DNA of 43,870 nucleotides from Clostridia bacterium (GTDB lineage: Bacteria > Bacillota > Clostridia > TANB77 > CAG-508): contig JAAWPK010000006.1 in assembly GCA_022799935.1 (NCBI GenBank), positions 1-43,870 of the forward strand, read 5' to 3'. Position 1 is the first letter of the stretch. Each line of letters begins with the position of its first letter. Made by a program: the position numbers and the translations under genes. This document shows positions 1-7,766 of this stretch, one piece after another. The notes below the pieces were generated by a model. The model ran no database searches, was not told where the DNA came from, and saw only the letters and a program-made list of their open reading frames with translations.

Positions 1-291
1 TCTTCAGCAGGAACTGTAGCCGTGGTTTCCTCCGAGACTTCGTCTTCAGCAGGAACTGTAGCCGTGGTTTCCTCCGAGACTTCGTCTTCAGCAGGAACTA
101 TAGCCGTGGTTTCCTCCGAGACTTCGTCTTCAGCAGGAACTATAGCCGTGGTTTCCTTCGGGACTTCGTCTTCAGCAGGAACTGTAGCCGTAGTTTCCTC
201 CGAGGCTTCGTCTTCAGCAGGAACTGTAGCCGTGGTTTTCTCCGAGGCTTCGTCTTCAGCAGGAACTGTAGCCGTGGTTTTCTCCGAGGCT
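1..291 (-). repeat. 42-bp coding tandem repeat, about 7 copies
   Basis: A 42-bp unit beginning TCTTCAGCAGGAACTGTAGC recurs at 1, 43, 85, 127, 169, 211 and 253 with a few substitutions, and runs off the left edge. On the minus strand each unit encodes 14 residues with the core [12 protein letters not shown]. The substitutions keep the frame (V/A, E/K and T/I changes), as expected for a coding stalk repeat. Confidence 0.95.
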
Positions 292-2057
292 GTCTCAGAG
301 TTTACTTCTGTGGATACCGATACAGTATTGGACTTTGTAGTGCTCAATTTGCCTGTGTAGTCATCGGTGTCGACATTGTATACGGTCTGAGGCAGTGTCG
401 GATTGATGATGACACCAGAACCAGGTGCTCCATAGTTATTTCTGCCAGAGGAATCCACCATGCCTATGATATTAGCCACATTAAAGCTAATATCTGTAGC
501 CGCTGGATCCTTCAGTGTAAACACATAGTTTACGATTTCTGTCTCGTCTGGCATGGCAAGGCTGTCGAAAGATACTCCATAGAATGTGGAGTCGTTTTTG
601 ACTGCAACATCAAAGCCATACCAGTTGGTTGTAGCAGCTTTGTCGAGCTCAAGCAGGTCATGGTTGTATAGGATGTCGAACTGCATGTTGCTTAAGCTGA
701 AGCTGTCAGGCAGATCGATCATCGTGTTGTACAGCAATTTGACGCTTACATTGACTTTTCCATCAATGACATCACTGGCTTCCACATCCAAAGCATACAA
801 TTGCTTCTTGTAGTTGGGAACCAAGTTGTATGCGTATTTGATGGGGTCAATGCCTTCGAAATTCTCAGGATCAGATACGGCAAAATTTGCTGTGACAACA
901 TGGGAGCCTGTTTGATCGAAGATGCACTTGTCTCCCACATCAACGCCATCTACTTCGTAAGTCACACTGACTCCCGGAGGCAGACCATCAGCATAATCGA
1001 TGACATATCTGCACGGACCGTAAATAGTGTGCACATCCTGGGTAGACAGAGGAGGGAGAGTTGCTTTTGCAATCTCGATCTCGGTTTCCATTGACTCCAT
1101 TCCTTCAGGAAGCACATATCCATCAGGAAGTTCAAAGGTTGCAGTTGCGGTTTGGCTACCAGCATTTGTTCTGGAATTGTTGGTATAATGCACGATAATA
1201 TTGATATCATCGGGCAGGCCAGTGACAACTGCAACATGCGAAGATCCATCATAGGTTGCGGAAATTTTTTCAAATTTCCAAGATGATGTATCAAGCACAA
1301 TGGGACCAGGATCAGGCTCGGGCTCAGGATCGGGCTCAGGATCGGGATCGGGCTCGGGCTCAGGCTCAGGATCGGGCTCGGGCTCAGGCTCAGGATCAGG
1401 ATCGGGCTCAGGCTCAGGATCAGGATCGGGCTCAGGCTCGGGATCGGGCTCAGGATCGGGATCGGGCTCAGGCTCAGGATCGGGCTCGGGCTCAGGATCA
1501 GGCTCAGGATCAGGATCGGGCTCAGGAACATTGTCAGGTGGATTACTTGAATCGTCAGTGGATTCTTCAACATCATCCGCATAGATATCCTGATGATCCA
1601 CAGACTGCTGTTCAGTAATCAACGCGTTGAAGGAATGCTCCTGAACTTCTTCTGTGACATCATTTATGAACTGGACTGCAATTGAAGTGATGTCACAGTC
1701 TTTGCATACGAGCTTTACTGAGACTAGCTCAGGGCTATCAGAAGTGTAGTCTTCGACTGTGAGGTAGTCATTGTCTGTACCTACCTCAGCAGTTTGCCAA
1801 CCGTGATTTCTGACATTGTACCTGAGCTTGAAAACTCTCCAGCCCTCTTCTTGTACCTGGTAGGAAAGGATATAGGTTTTACCCTTTTCAAACCGGAGCT
1901 GAGGAGTTTCCTGCGAGAGACGAATTTCAGAAAACTCATGAGGAGCTCCCGAATCGTCTCCGACGGACGCCGCGTTTGCTTCACATATCGGAAGTTGCAT
2001 TAGCACCATGGCCAAAGCAACAACGAATGTGAGCAGCTTTCTGGTGGTTTTTGACAT
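1..2057 (-). CDS. Secreted repeat-rich surface protein with MBG-like domains (3' end outside window)
   Basis: An open minus-strand frame runs from an ATG at 2057 (AGGAGG at 2063-2068) to the left edge with no stop, at least 685 codons. It begins with a signal peptide ([11 protein letters not shown] then a hydrophobic stretch ending near ANAAS). A globular N-terminal part of about 175 residues follows, then a Pro-Glu/Pro-Asp linker (1306-1527), two MBG/YDG-like beta domains (about 830-1285), a cohesin-like beta-sandwich (about 400-830) and a C-terminal run of 14-residue repeats ending in TTATVPAED. The role is probably cell-surface or extracellular; no catalytic motif is seen. Base composition is far richer in GC than the rest of the window (GCG, CTC and CCC are common), and codon 55 is an in-frame CGG read as Arg, which is not seen elsewhere. 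It is foreign or joined by misassembly. Confidence 0.85.
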   Translation of the reverse strand, partial: MSKTTRKLLTFVVALAMVLMQLPICEANAASVGDDSGAPHEFSEIRLSQETPQLRFEKGKTYILSYQVQEEGWRVFKLRYNVRNHGWQTAEVGTDNDYLTVEDYTSDSPELVSVKLVCKDCDITSIAVQFINDVTEEVQEHSFNALITEQQSVDHQDIYADDVEESTDDSSNPPDNVPEPDPDPEPDPEPEPDPEPEPDPDPEPDPEPEPDPDPEPEPDPDPEPEPEPDPEPEPEPDPDPEPDPEPEPDPGPIVLDTSSWKFEKISATYDGSSHVAVVTGLPDDINIIVHYTNNSRTNAGSQTATATFELPDGYVLPEGMESMETEIEIAKATLPPLSTQDVHTIYGPCRYVIDYADGLPPGVSVTYEVDGVDVGDKCIFDQTGSHVVTANFAVSDPENFEGIDPIKYAYNLVPNYKKQLYALDVEASDVIDGKVNVSVKLLYNTMIDLPDSFSLSNMQFDILYNHDLLELDKAATTNWYGFDVAVKNDSTFYGVSFDSLAMPDETEIVNYVFTLKDPAATDISFNVANIIGMVDSSGRNNYGAPGSGVIINPTLPQTVYNVDTDDYTGKLSTTKSNTVSVSTEVNSETASEKTTATVPAEDEASEKTTATVPAEDEASEETTATVPAEDEVPKETTAIVPAEDEVSEETTAIVPAEDEVSEETTATVPAEDEVSEETTATVPAE
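1306..1527 (-). repeat. Pro-Glu/Pro-Asp dipeptide linker repeat
   Basis: Hexamer-scale repeats of GGCTCA, GGATCG and GGCTCG read on the minus strand as alternating PE and PD dipeptides, about 37 in all. This is a typical extended surface linker. Plus-strand frames here (Gly-Ser or Arg-Ala-Gln runs) are shadows. Confidence 0.9.
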
Positions 2058-2119
2058 TTTGTCCTCCTGTCTTCACATGGCTTTGTAGACCAATAAATGG
2101 GCTACCCTACTATATAAAA

Positions 2120-2133
2120 GGCAATAAATTGCC
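2120..2133. repeat. Short inverted repeat in 5' leader
   Basis: GGCAAT-AA-ATTGCC lies just downstream of the minus-strand -10 box (2144-2149), at or near the expected transcript start. It could be an operator or a 5' mRNA hairpin of the surface-protein gene. Confidence 0.45.
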
Positions 2134-2143
2134 TATTGTATTA

Positions 2144-2172
2144 ATTATATTACGATAAATATATTATGTCAA
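2144..2172 (-). promoter_or_regulatory. Consensus sigma-A promoter for the surface protein
   Basis: Reading the minus strand, TTGACA (2172-2167), a 17-bp spacer and TATAAT (2149-2144) match the consensus exactly. The transcript would begin near 2137 and reach the ATG at 2057 after an 80-nt leader. Confidence 0.85.
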
Positions 2173-2292
2173 TAAAAAATGTATTTTTTGTAAAAGAATA
2201 AGCATAAAAAGTTTAAAAATAAGATATATAAAATCTTAAATGATTTAAAATTAAAGTTTTTATTTAAATATGTAAATAGAAAAATAAGAATG

Positions 2293-2330
2293 AACTTTAG
2301 AAACTAAATTGTTAATTTCTAAAGTTTTTT
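2293..2330 (+). terminator. Orphan plus-strand intrinsic terminator
   Basis: AACTTTAGAAA (2293-2303) pairs with TTTCTAAAGTT (2316-2326), followed by a T run. It is oriented to end a plus-strand transcript, but no plus-strand gene lies upstream; the next gene to the left runs the other way. The rest of the 337-bp gap (2058-2394) holds the divergent promoter and a weak tex promoter. Confidence 0.75.
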
Positions 2331-2331
2331 A

Positions 2332-2360
2332 TTGAACTATTTTCAAAAATGATATAAGAT
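2332..2360 (+). promoter_or_regulatory. Probable tex promoter
   Basis: TTGAAC (2332-2337), a 17-bp spacer and TAAGAT (2355-2360) lie 35 bp upstream of the tex start; an overlapping GATAAT gives an alternative -10. Confidence 0.45.
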
Positions 2361-2394
2361 AATATAAAATTAAATAAAAAAGGAAGAGTAAACA

Positions 2395-4554
2395 ATGGAA
2401 AAAATAATAAGTATAATTGCAAATGAACTTGCTATAAAGGTAAAACAAGTAGAGGATACAATAAAATTGATAGATGAAGGAAATACAATTCCTTTCATTG
2501 CAAGATATAGAAAAGAAGTAACTGGAGGATTAAGTGATGAAGTACTTAGAAATCTAAATGATAGATTAACATATTTAAGAAATCTAGAGAAAAGAAAAGA
2601 AGAAGTTACAAATTCAATTGAAGAACAAGGAAAAATGACAGAAGAAATAGCAAAAGCGATTGAAAATGCAATTACTTTAGCAGAAGTAGAAGACATATAT
2701 AGACCATACAAACAAAAGAAGAAAACAAGAGCAACTGTTGCAAAGGCAAGAGGATTAGAGCCTTTAAGCATTATTATATATATGCAAAAAGAAATAAAAG
2801 ACATATATGAAATTGCAAAAGAATATATAAATCCAGAAAAAGAAGTAAACTCAGAAGAAGAGGCAATTCAAGGTGCATTAGATATTATTGCAGAAAATAT
2901 ATCAGATGAACCTAAATATAGAAAACAAATTAAAAGACTATGTTATAGAGAAGGATTTATAAGAACAAAAACAGATGATGAAGAAGCAAAGACAAATTAT
3001 GAGATGTATTATGATTATCAGGAAAAGATAAATCAAATACCAAGCCATAGAATACTTGCAATTAATAGAGGAGAAAAAGAAGAAGTTTTAAAAGTGAAAC
3101 TAGAAAAGCCTGAAGAAAAGATTATCGACTATATAGAAAGAGATGTAATTATTCGGAAAAAGTCAATTTGAAGAAATGCTAAAAAATACAATTCTAGACG
3201 CTTTTAAAAGATTAATAGAACCATCAATAGATAGAGAGATAAGAAGTGATTTAACAGAGAAGGCTGAAGAAAAAGCAATAAAAGTATTTGGAAGTAATGC
3301 AAAACAATTATTGCTTGGAGCACCAATAAAGGGAAAAACGGTTATGGGATTTGATCCTGCATATAGAACAGGTTGTAAAATTGCAGTAATAGATGAAACA
3401 GGAAAGGTATTAGATATAGAAACAGTTTATCCAACAGCTCCACAAAATGATGTAGAGGGTGCAAAAGAAAAATTATTAAAATTAATCAAAAAAGACAAAA
3501 TAGATATGATAGCGATAGGAAATGGAACAGCTTCAAGAGAGTCTGAGATGTTTGTTGCAGATATGATAAAACAGGCGGATAGAGAAGTAAATTATGCTAT
3601 TGTAAGTGAAGCTCGGAGCATCTGTATATTCAGCTTCAAAACTTGCAACTGAAGAATACCCAGATATAAATGTTTCAATAAGAGGGGCTATATCTATTGC
3701 AAGAAGATTACAAGACCCTTTAGCAGAACTTGTAAAGATAGATCCAAAGGCAATAGGAGTTGGGCAGTATCAACATGATGTAAATCAAAAAGTTTTAAAT
3801 GAAAGTCTAACTGGAGTTGTTGAAGATGCTGTTAATAAAGTTGGAGTAGATGTAAATATTGCAACACCATCACTTTTATCTTATGTGTCAGGAGTTAATT
3901 CAGGAATTGCTAAAAATATTGTAAAATATAGAGATGAAAATGGAAAGTTTACAAATAGAAAACAGCTTCTAAAAGTTCCTAAACTTCGGAAAAGCAGCAT
4001 TTGAACAATGTTCAGGTTTTTTAAGAATAGCAGATGGAGATAACGCTTTAGATATAACAGCAGTGCACCCAGATAATTATGAGCAAACAGAAAAATTACT
4101 TAAGAACATTGGCTTTGCTAAAGAAGATTTAAAAGACAAAAATAAAATTCAAGAGTTAAAAGAAAAATTGAAGACAATAGATATAAAAAAGGCCTCAAAA
4201 GAATTAGAGATAGGAGAAATGACACTTCAAGACATAATATCAGAGCTTACAAAGCCTGGAAGAGATCCAAGAGAAGATATGCCAAAACCAATTTTAAGAA
4301 GTGATGTTTTAAAATTAGAAGACTTAACAGAAGGAATGGTTTTAAATGGAACTGTTAGAAATGTAATAGACTTTGGAGCATTTGTGGATATTGGAGTAAA
4401 GCATGATGGACTTGTTCACATATCAGAGATGAGTAATAAATATATAAGAAATCCTGCAGAAGTTGTATCTGTTGGAGATATTGTAAAAGTAAAAGTTATA
4501 AAGATAGACAGAGAAAGACAAAAAGTAGCTCTAAGTATGAAGTTAGATAGCTAA
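2395..4554 (+). CDS. tex: Tex-family S1 RNA-binding transcription accessory protein, read through three CGG sites
   Basis: With the C at 3154, 3614 and 3987 skipped, the frame encodes 718 residues, the usual length for Tex. The N-terminal helix-turn-helix-like part is followed by the YqgF/RNase H-like domain ([16 protein letters not shown], then [14 protein letters not shown]), the helix-hairpin-helix segment (SGINSGIAKN-like, then [16 protein letters not shown]) and a C-terminal S1 domain ([20 protein letters not shown]). All are canonical Tex motifs, and two of the three CGG sites fall inside the most conserved ones. Uncorrected, the gene would be four pieces. The start is ATG at 2395 after GGAAGAG. 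Tex binds nucleic acid and affects transcription and expression of toxins or stress genes in other bacteria; the role here is inferred from family. Confidence 0.95.
3154..3157 (+). other. CGG recoding site 1 (tex)
   Basis: In-frame codon 254 is CGG after ATT. Zero frame stops five codons later; skipping the C gives [13 protein letters not shown] and joins exactly to the next Tex segment. Confidence 0.9.
3614..3617 (+). other. CGG recoding site 2 (tex)
   Basis: CGG after GCT, in frame. Skipping the C gives [11 protein letters not shown], the conserved Tex motif; zero frame gives SEARSICIF and an early stop. Confidence 0.93.
3987..3990 (+). other. CGG recoding site 3 (tex)
   Basis: CGG after CTT, in frame. 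Skipping the C gives [13 protein letters not shown], the conserved Tex helix-hairpin-helix region; zero frame stops five codons later. Confidence 0.93.
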
Positions 4555-4563
4555 TATGTTATG

Positions 4564-4592
4564 TTGACAAATTGTATCTGTTTTGATATAAT
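4564..4592 (+). promoter_or_regulatory. Consensus promoter of the attenuator leader
   Basis: TTGACA (4564-4569), a 17-bp spacer and TATAAT (4587-4592) match the consensus exactly. The leader transcript runs about 220 nt before the GNAT start at 4819. This promoter and the leader fill the 264-bp gap after tex. Confidence 0.85.
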
Positions 4593-4625
4593 AATAAACA
4601 TAATTAAAATAAAGAAGGAAAAATT

Positions 4626-4679
4626 ATGAAATTAACAATATTTTTAAACAAATTACATCATCATAGAATAAGCTTGTAA
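4626..4679 (+). CDS. 17-residue leader peptide with three consecutive His codons
   Basis: An AAGAAGG ribosome binding site precedes an ATG at 4626. The peptide is MKLTIFLNKLHHHRISL, stop at 4677-4679. It lies in a 5' leader behind a perfect promoter, its last codons overlap the 5' arm of a long hairpin (4671-4709), and an intrinsic terminator follows at 4755. This is the usual arrangement of a ribosome-controlled attenuator. The His-His-His-Arg stretch is the likely stall region, whether through charged-tRNA shortage or a drug; the inducer cannot be read from sequence. It has no CGG codon. Function is inferred from architecture, not from a recognised family. Confidence 0.7.
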   Translation: MKLTIFLNKLHHHRISL

Positions 4680-4726
4680 CTGCTTAAAAAACTTAAGTAG
4701 GTGCAAGCTGAGAATGATGTGCCTAC
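4652..4726 (+). promoter_or_regulatory. Attenuator hairpins downstream of leader peptide
   Basis: AGCTTGTAACTGCTTAA (4671-4687) pairs with TTAAGTAGGTGCAAGCT (4693-4709) around a 5-nt loop, with a few wobbles. The stem can extend by pairing ACATCAT in the leader ORF with ATGATGT downstream. An alternative pairing of GTAGG (4697-4701) with CCTAC (about 4722-4726) excludes the first hairpin. A ribosome paused on the His codons would block the first stem and favour the other. Confidence 0.6.
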
Positions 4727-4754
4727 AATAGTTTAAAAATATTTAATAAGATAT

Positions 4755-4799
4755 AAGAAACTATATGTAGGTAGATTTGCATATAGTTTTTCTTATTTT
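4755..4799 (+). terminator. Intrinsic terminator upstream of GNAT gene
   Basis: AAGAAACTATATG (4755-4767) pairs imperfectly with CATATAGTTTTTCTT (4780-4794), the core being CTATATG/CATATAG, followed by a T-rich tail. It sits between the leader and the GNAT ribosome binding site, so it would stop transcription unless antitermination occurs. Confidence 0.65.
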
Positions 4800-4818
4800 A
4801 TAAAAGAAGGAGTAAAAA

Positions 4819-5403
4819 ATGGAAGGTAAGATTAAAGAGGTTGGAAGTTTTGAAGATTTTAGAAATGTATATAGAGTATTTTCAGGACCACCATATAATG
4901 AAAAATATACAGATGAAGAATTAGGAAAAATTTTTAGAGAATATCAAGAAGGAGGATATATATTTGGTGCTTACAGTGATGATGTATGTGCTGGAATAGT
5001 TGCTTTAGAGAGAGGAGCCAAAACAGAACAACCAGTTAAATTTGAAGAAGAAAGTATTATGTATTTAGCAGATGTTGCAGTACTTGATGAATATAGAAAT
5101 ACTGGGCTTGGAACACAGCTTATGATATATGCTGTTATGCAGTCTAGTGCACTAGGATACCAGAGACTATATATGAGAACTCTTGAAAGGGGAAAATCTA
5201 TGTCTTATGGAATTGCATATAAGATAGGATTTAGGCAAATACCAGGAGTATTCCAAGATGTAGAGAGAGAAAGAGTTAATGGAAGTATTGAAACTGCCAG
5301 AAATATCTTTCTAGATATAGACTTAAGAAATTTAAATAGAGATGCTTTAAAGAGGGGAATACAGGAGGCATGTGCTAGACAAAAGCCAGAAGAAGAAAGA
5401 TAA
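4819..5403 (+). CDS. GNAT-family N-acetyltransferase
   Basis: The protein has 194 residues. The GNAT core is visible: strand beta-4 with LADVAVLDEYRNTGLGTQLM, the acetyl-CoA binding motif A (R-x-x-G-x-G), then a downstream helix/strand with YGIAYKIGFRQI. The substrate is unknown; the family transfers acetyl from acetyl-CoA to amines of drugs, peptides or metabolites. AAGAAGGAG at 4805-4813 sets the start. It is the first gene after the leader peptide and terminator, so it is probably induced by attenuation, which fits a resistance or stress enzyme, though that is inference. The M20 gene follows 16 nt later and may be co-transcribed. Confidence 0.85.
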   Translation: MEGKIKEVGSFEDFRNVYRVFSGPPYNEKYTDEELGKIFREYQEGGYIFGAYSDDVCAGIVALERGAKTEQPVKFEEESIMYLADVAVLDEYRNTGLGTQLMIYAVMQSSALGYQRLYMRTLERGKSMSYGIAYKIGFRQIPGVFQDVERERVNGSIETARNIFLDIDLRNLNRDALKRGIQEACARQKPEEER

Positions 5404-5419
5404 AAGGAGGTTCCTTAAG

Positions 5420-6446
5420 ATGATAAGTGTTAAAGAAGTATTAGAAAATTTAGTAAAATGTAATACTATAAAAGATAAAGAAAATAAAAAAATAATGGAT
5501 TATATAGAGAATTTATTAGTTTCAATTCGGTTTTACAACGGAAAAAAGAGCAAAGTTCTTAGTAATATCTAATGATAAAAATGCAAGATTAGGTTTTGTA
5601 GGACATACAGATACTGTTGAATACACAGATGGTTGGAAATATGAGAAGTTTTCTCTAACTAAAGAGGCAGACAAGTTATATGGGCTTGGTGTTTGTGATA
5701 TGAAGTCTGGTATTGCAGCAATAATAACTGCAATATCACAAGTAGATTTTAGAAAATTAAGGAGTGGAATAAAACTATATTTAACTTATGATGAAGAAAT
5801 AGGATTTTCAGGGATTAAAGAAGTTATAGAATATGAAAAAAAATTTCCAGAAACCTTAATAATAGGAGAGCCTACTAATAATGAACTTGTAGTAGGTAGT
5901 AAAGGCTTAATGGAATATGAGATTTCATTTAAAGGTATAAAAACGCACTCAAGTACACCTAATAGAGGGAAAAATGCAATTATGAGTGCAGTAGCATTTA
6001 TAAATGAACTAGAGGATTTTTATGAAAAAGATATAAAAATAAAAGAAGATAGAAGATTTTGCATACCTTATACAACTATGAATATTGGTGTAATAGAAGG
6101 AGGAAGTGCAATTAATTCGGTTCCAGACTATTGTAAGTTTTTAATAGATTTTAGAACAACAGATAGTAAGATGGAAAAGGAGATAATAGAAAAGCTAGAA
6201 AATTTAAAAGAAAAGTATGAAGCTGATGTTAGAAAAATAAATAAATTACCAGCATTTTTTAATGAAACTGAATTTTCTAGTAAAACATGTAATTTTATTA
6301 CAGAAGCAAGCTTTTTAACAAATGATCGTATAATATTGGGTGCAGGGCCAGTAACAGCTCATGAGGTAAATGAATATATATTAGAAGAAAGCTTAGATAA
6401 GCTTGTCGCACAATATAAGGAATTAATTGAAGACATATGTAAATAA
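5420..6446 (+). CDS. M20-family metallopeptidase (ArgE/DapE-like deacylase), one CGG site
   Basis: Skipping the C at 5528 gives 341 residues. The metal site is intact: GHTDTVEY near residue 55, LYGLGVCDMKSGIAA (bridging Asp), YDEEIGFSG (catalytic Glu pair), IGEPTN, and AHEVNEYI near the C-terminus. A dimerisation lid follows KGLMEYEISFKGIKTHSSTP. The family hydrolyses N-acyl amino acids or small peptides; the ArgE/DapE/CPG2 group fits best and the substrate is uncertain. The ATG at 5420 was chosen because AAAGGAGG lies 9 nt upstream; the longer in-frame ATG at 5372 lies inside the GNAT gene. Without recoding only about 50 residues are made. Confidence 0.88.
5528..5531 (+). other. CGG recoding site 4 (M20 peptidase)
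   Basis: Codon 37 is CGG after ATT, followed by T. Skipping the C gives LVSIGFTTEKRAKF and leads straight into the GHTDTV motif; zero frame stops 14 codons after the CGG. Confidence 0.9.
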
Positions 6447-6453
6447 AAATATT

Positions 6454-6483
6454 ATATCACTTTTTTAAAAAAAGTGGTATAAT
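6454..6483. promoter_or_regulatory. Inverted repeat overlapping a -10 box
   Basis: ATATCACTTTTTT (6454-6466) pairs with AAAAAAGTGGTAT (6468-6480), and TATAAT (6478-6483) overlaps its right arm. It may be a terminator for the M20 gene or an operator for the PHP gene; no good -35 is seen. Confidence 0.4.
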
Positions 6484-6519
6484 TAAGTTTATAATAAATA
6501 AAAGGGAGTGAAACACACT

Positions 6520-7374
6520 ATGCAAAATTTTAATTATCATTCACATACATATAGATGTGGACATGCGGATTTAGATATGGAAGATGAAGAATATGTAAAA
6601 GAATATATAAAGATGGGATTTAAGAAAGTAGCATTTACAGACCATTGTCCAGAGAAAAATAGAATAGATGTAAGAAAAAATATGAGAATGGATTATGATA
6701 GAAGAATAGAATATCTAAATAGCATAAAGTTTTTAAAAGAGAAATATAAAACTAAAATAGAACTTGAAACTGGATATGAGGTAGAATATTTACCAGGAGA
6801 AGAAGAAAATTTAAGAGAATTAAAGCTAGAGACAGATAAGCTTATATTAGGTCAACACTTTATTTATGATGATAATAAAAATCTAAAGATATTTGGAGGA
6901 GCAACTATTTTTTTAGATAAAGAATTGATAAGATATGCCGAATATTTAGAAAAAGCTATGGAATATCATATACCTAATATAATTGCACATCCAGATATTT
7001 TTATGCTAAATTCAGCTAAATTTGGAGAAATAGAAGAAAAAATCACTCATAAGATTTGTAAAGCAGTTGAGAAATATAATGTTCCATTAGAAATAAACTT
7101 AAACAAAATATATGCACTAAAATACTATAAAAATATAGACTTAGATAGATTAACAAAAGAGGAAAGACAAAAAGCTTTTAGAAAAGCAAAATATCCTTGC
7201 AGAGAGTTTTGGAATATTGTAAAAGACTACAATATTAAAGTTTTATATGGAATTGATGCACATCATAGAGGACAAATTTTAAGATGGAATGAACTTGTAG
7301 AATATGGAAAAGAGGCTCTAGGAGAAGAAATAATATCAAAATTAAACTTTGTAAAAAATGAGGAAAATATATAA
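6520..7374 (+). CDS. PHP-domain phosphoesterase, histidinol-phosphatase-like
   Basis: The protein has 284 residues from ATG 6520 (AAAGGGAGTG upstream; an in-frame GTG at 6508 lies inside that ribosome binding site). PHP metal ligands are visible: NYHSHTYRCGHA at the N-terminus, FTDHCPE near residue 40, an ETGYEVEY Glu, GQHFIY, IAHPDIF near residue 155, and YGIDAHHRG near the C-terminus. The family removes phosphate from histidinol phosphate or related substrates using a trinuclear metal centre. No his genes lie nearby, so the true substrate may differ. A terminator follows at once. Confidence 0.8.
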   Translation: MQNFNYHSHTYRCGHADLDMEDEEYVKEYIKMGFKKVAFTDHCPEKNRIDVRKNMRMDYDRRIEYLNSIKFLKEKYKTKIELETGYEVEYLPGEEENLRELKLETDKLILGQHFIYDDNKNLKIFGGATIFLDKELIRYAEYLEKAMEYHIPNIIAHPDIFMLNSAKFGEIEEKITHKICKAVEKYNVPLEINLNKIYALKYYKNIDLDRLTKEERQKAFRKAKYPCREFWNIVKDYNIKVLYGIDAHHRGQILRWNELVEYGKEALGEEIISKLNFVKNEENI

Positions 7375-7382
7375 ATTAGAAA

Positions 7383-7428
7383 GAAGCTTATAAAAATACA
7401 TTTGCTTTTATAGGCTTCTTTTTTATTT
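7383..7428 (+). terminator. Intrinsic terminator after PHP gene
   Basis: GAAGCTTATAAAA (7383-7395) pairs with TTTTATAGGCTTC (7406-7418), then TTTTTT. It separates convergent genes and may also act on the minus strand. Confidence 0.85.
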
Positions 7429-7433
7429 GAATT

Positions 7434-7766
7434 TTAAATTTTTTTATTAAATATGTCTGTACTATATTTTTCTTTTTTCTTTGATTCTGCTATTTTTTCA
7501 TCTTCTAAAAGAAGCTGCTTGAAGAAGTTCTTCTGCTTTTCATTTAGTAAATACTCTATATTTATATAAGTTAAAATTGCTATAGTATCTGGTAGAAGAT
7601 TTTGCTTTTCTAAAGGCTTATTAAAATTAATAGTAAATTTATAATTTTTATCTTTATTTTCTTGTATATATTTCCAAAAAGAACTAGGAATTTTATTTTT
7701 ATATTTTGGCTCTAATTGATTTAGTAGAATTTCTACTTCAACCAGACTAGTTGCAAAATTATTCAT
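7434..7766 (-). CDS. Small protein of unknown function, partner of the transglutaminase-like gene
   Basis: This 110-residue protein is rich in Lys, Glu, Asn and Leu, with no signal peptide or membrane segment. It begins MNNFATSLVEVEILL and ends with a charged KKKEKYSTDIFNKKI tail. It overlaps the stop of the upstream gene by 4 nt (ATGA-type coupling), so the two are translationally coupled. I do not recognise a family. The mostly helical composition and the coupling suggest an accessory or regulatory subunit of its neighbour, which is inference only. Confidence 0.7.
   Translation of the reverse strand: MNNFATSLVEVEILLNQLEPKYKNKIPSSFWKYIQENKDKNYKFTINFNKPLEKQNLLPDTIAILTYINIEYLLNEKQKNFFKQLLLEDEKIAESKKKEKYSTDIFNKKI

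Noticed and set aside
1-291. CRISPR-like regular repeats
   Set aside because: The 42-bp units abut without spacers and keep a coding frame, so they are protein tandem repeats.
1256-1618. Plus-strand Arg/Ala/Gln- or Gly/Ser-repeat proteins
   Set aside because: They are shadows of the minus-strand Pro-Glu/Pro-Asp linker, without ribosome binding site or promoter.
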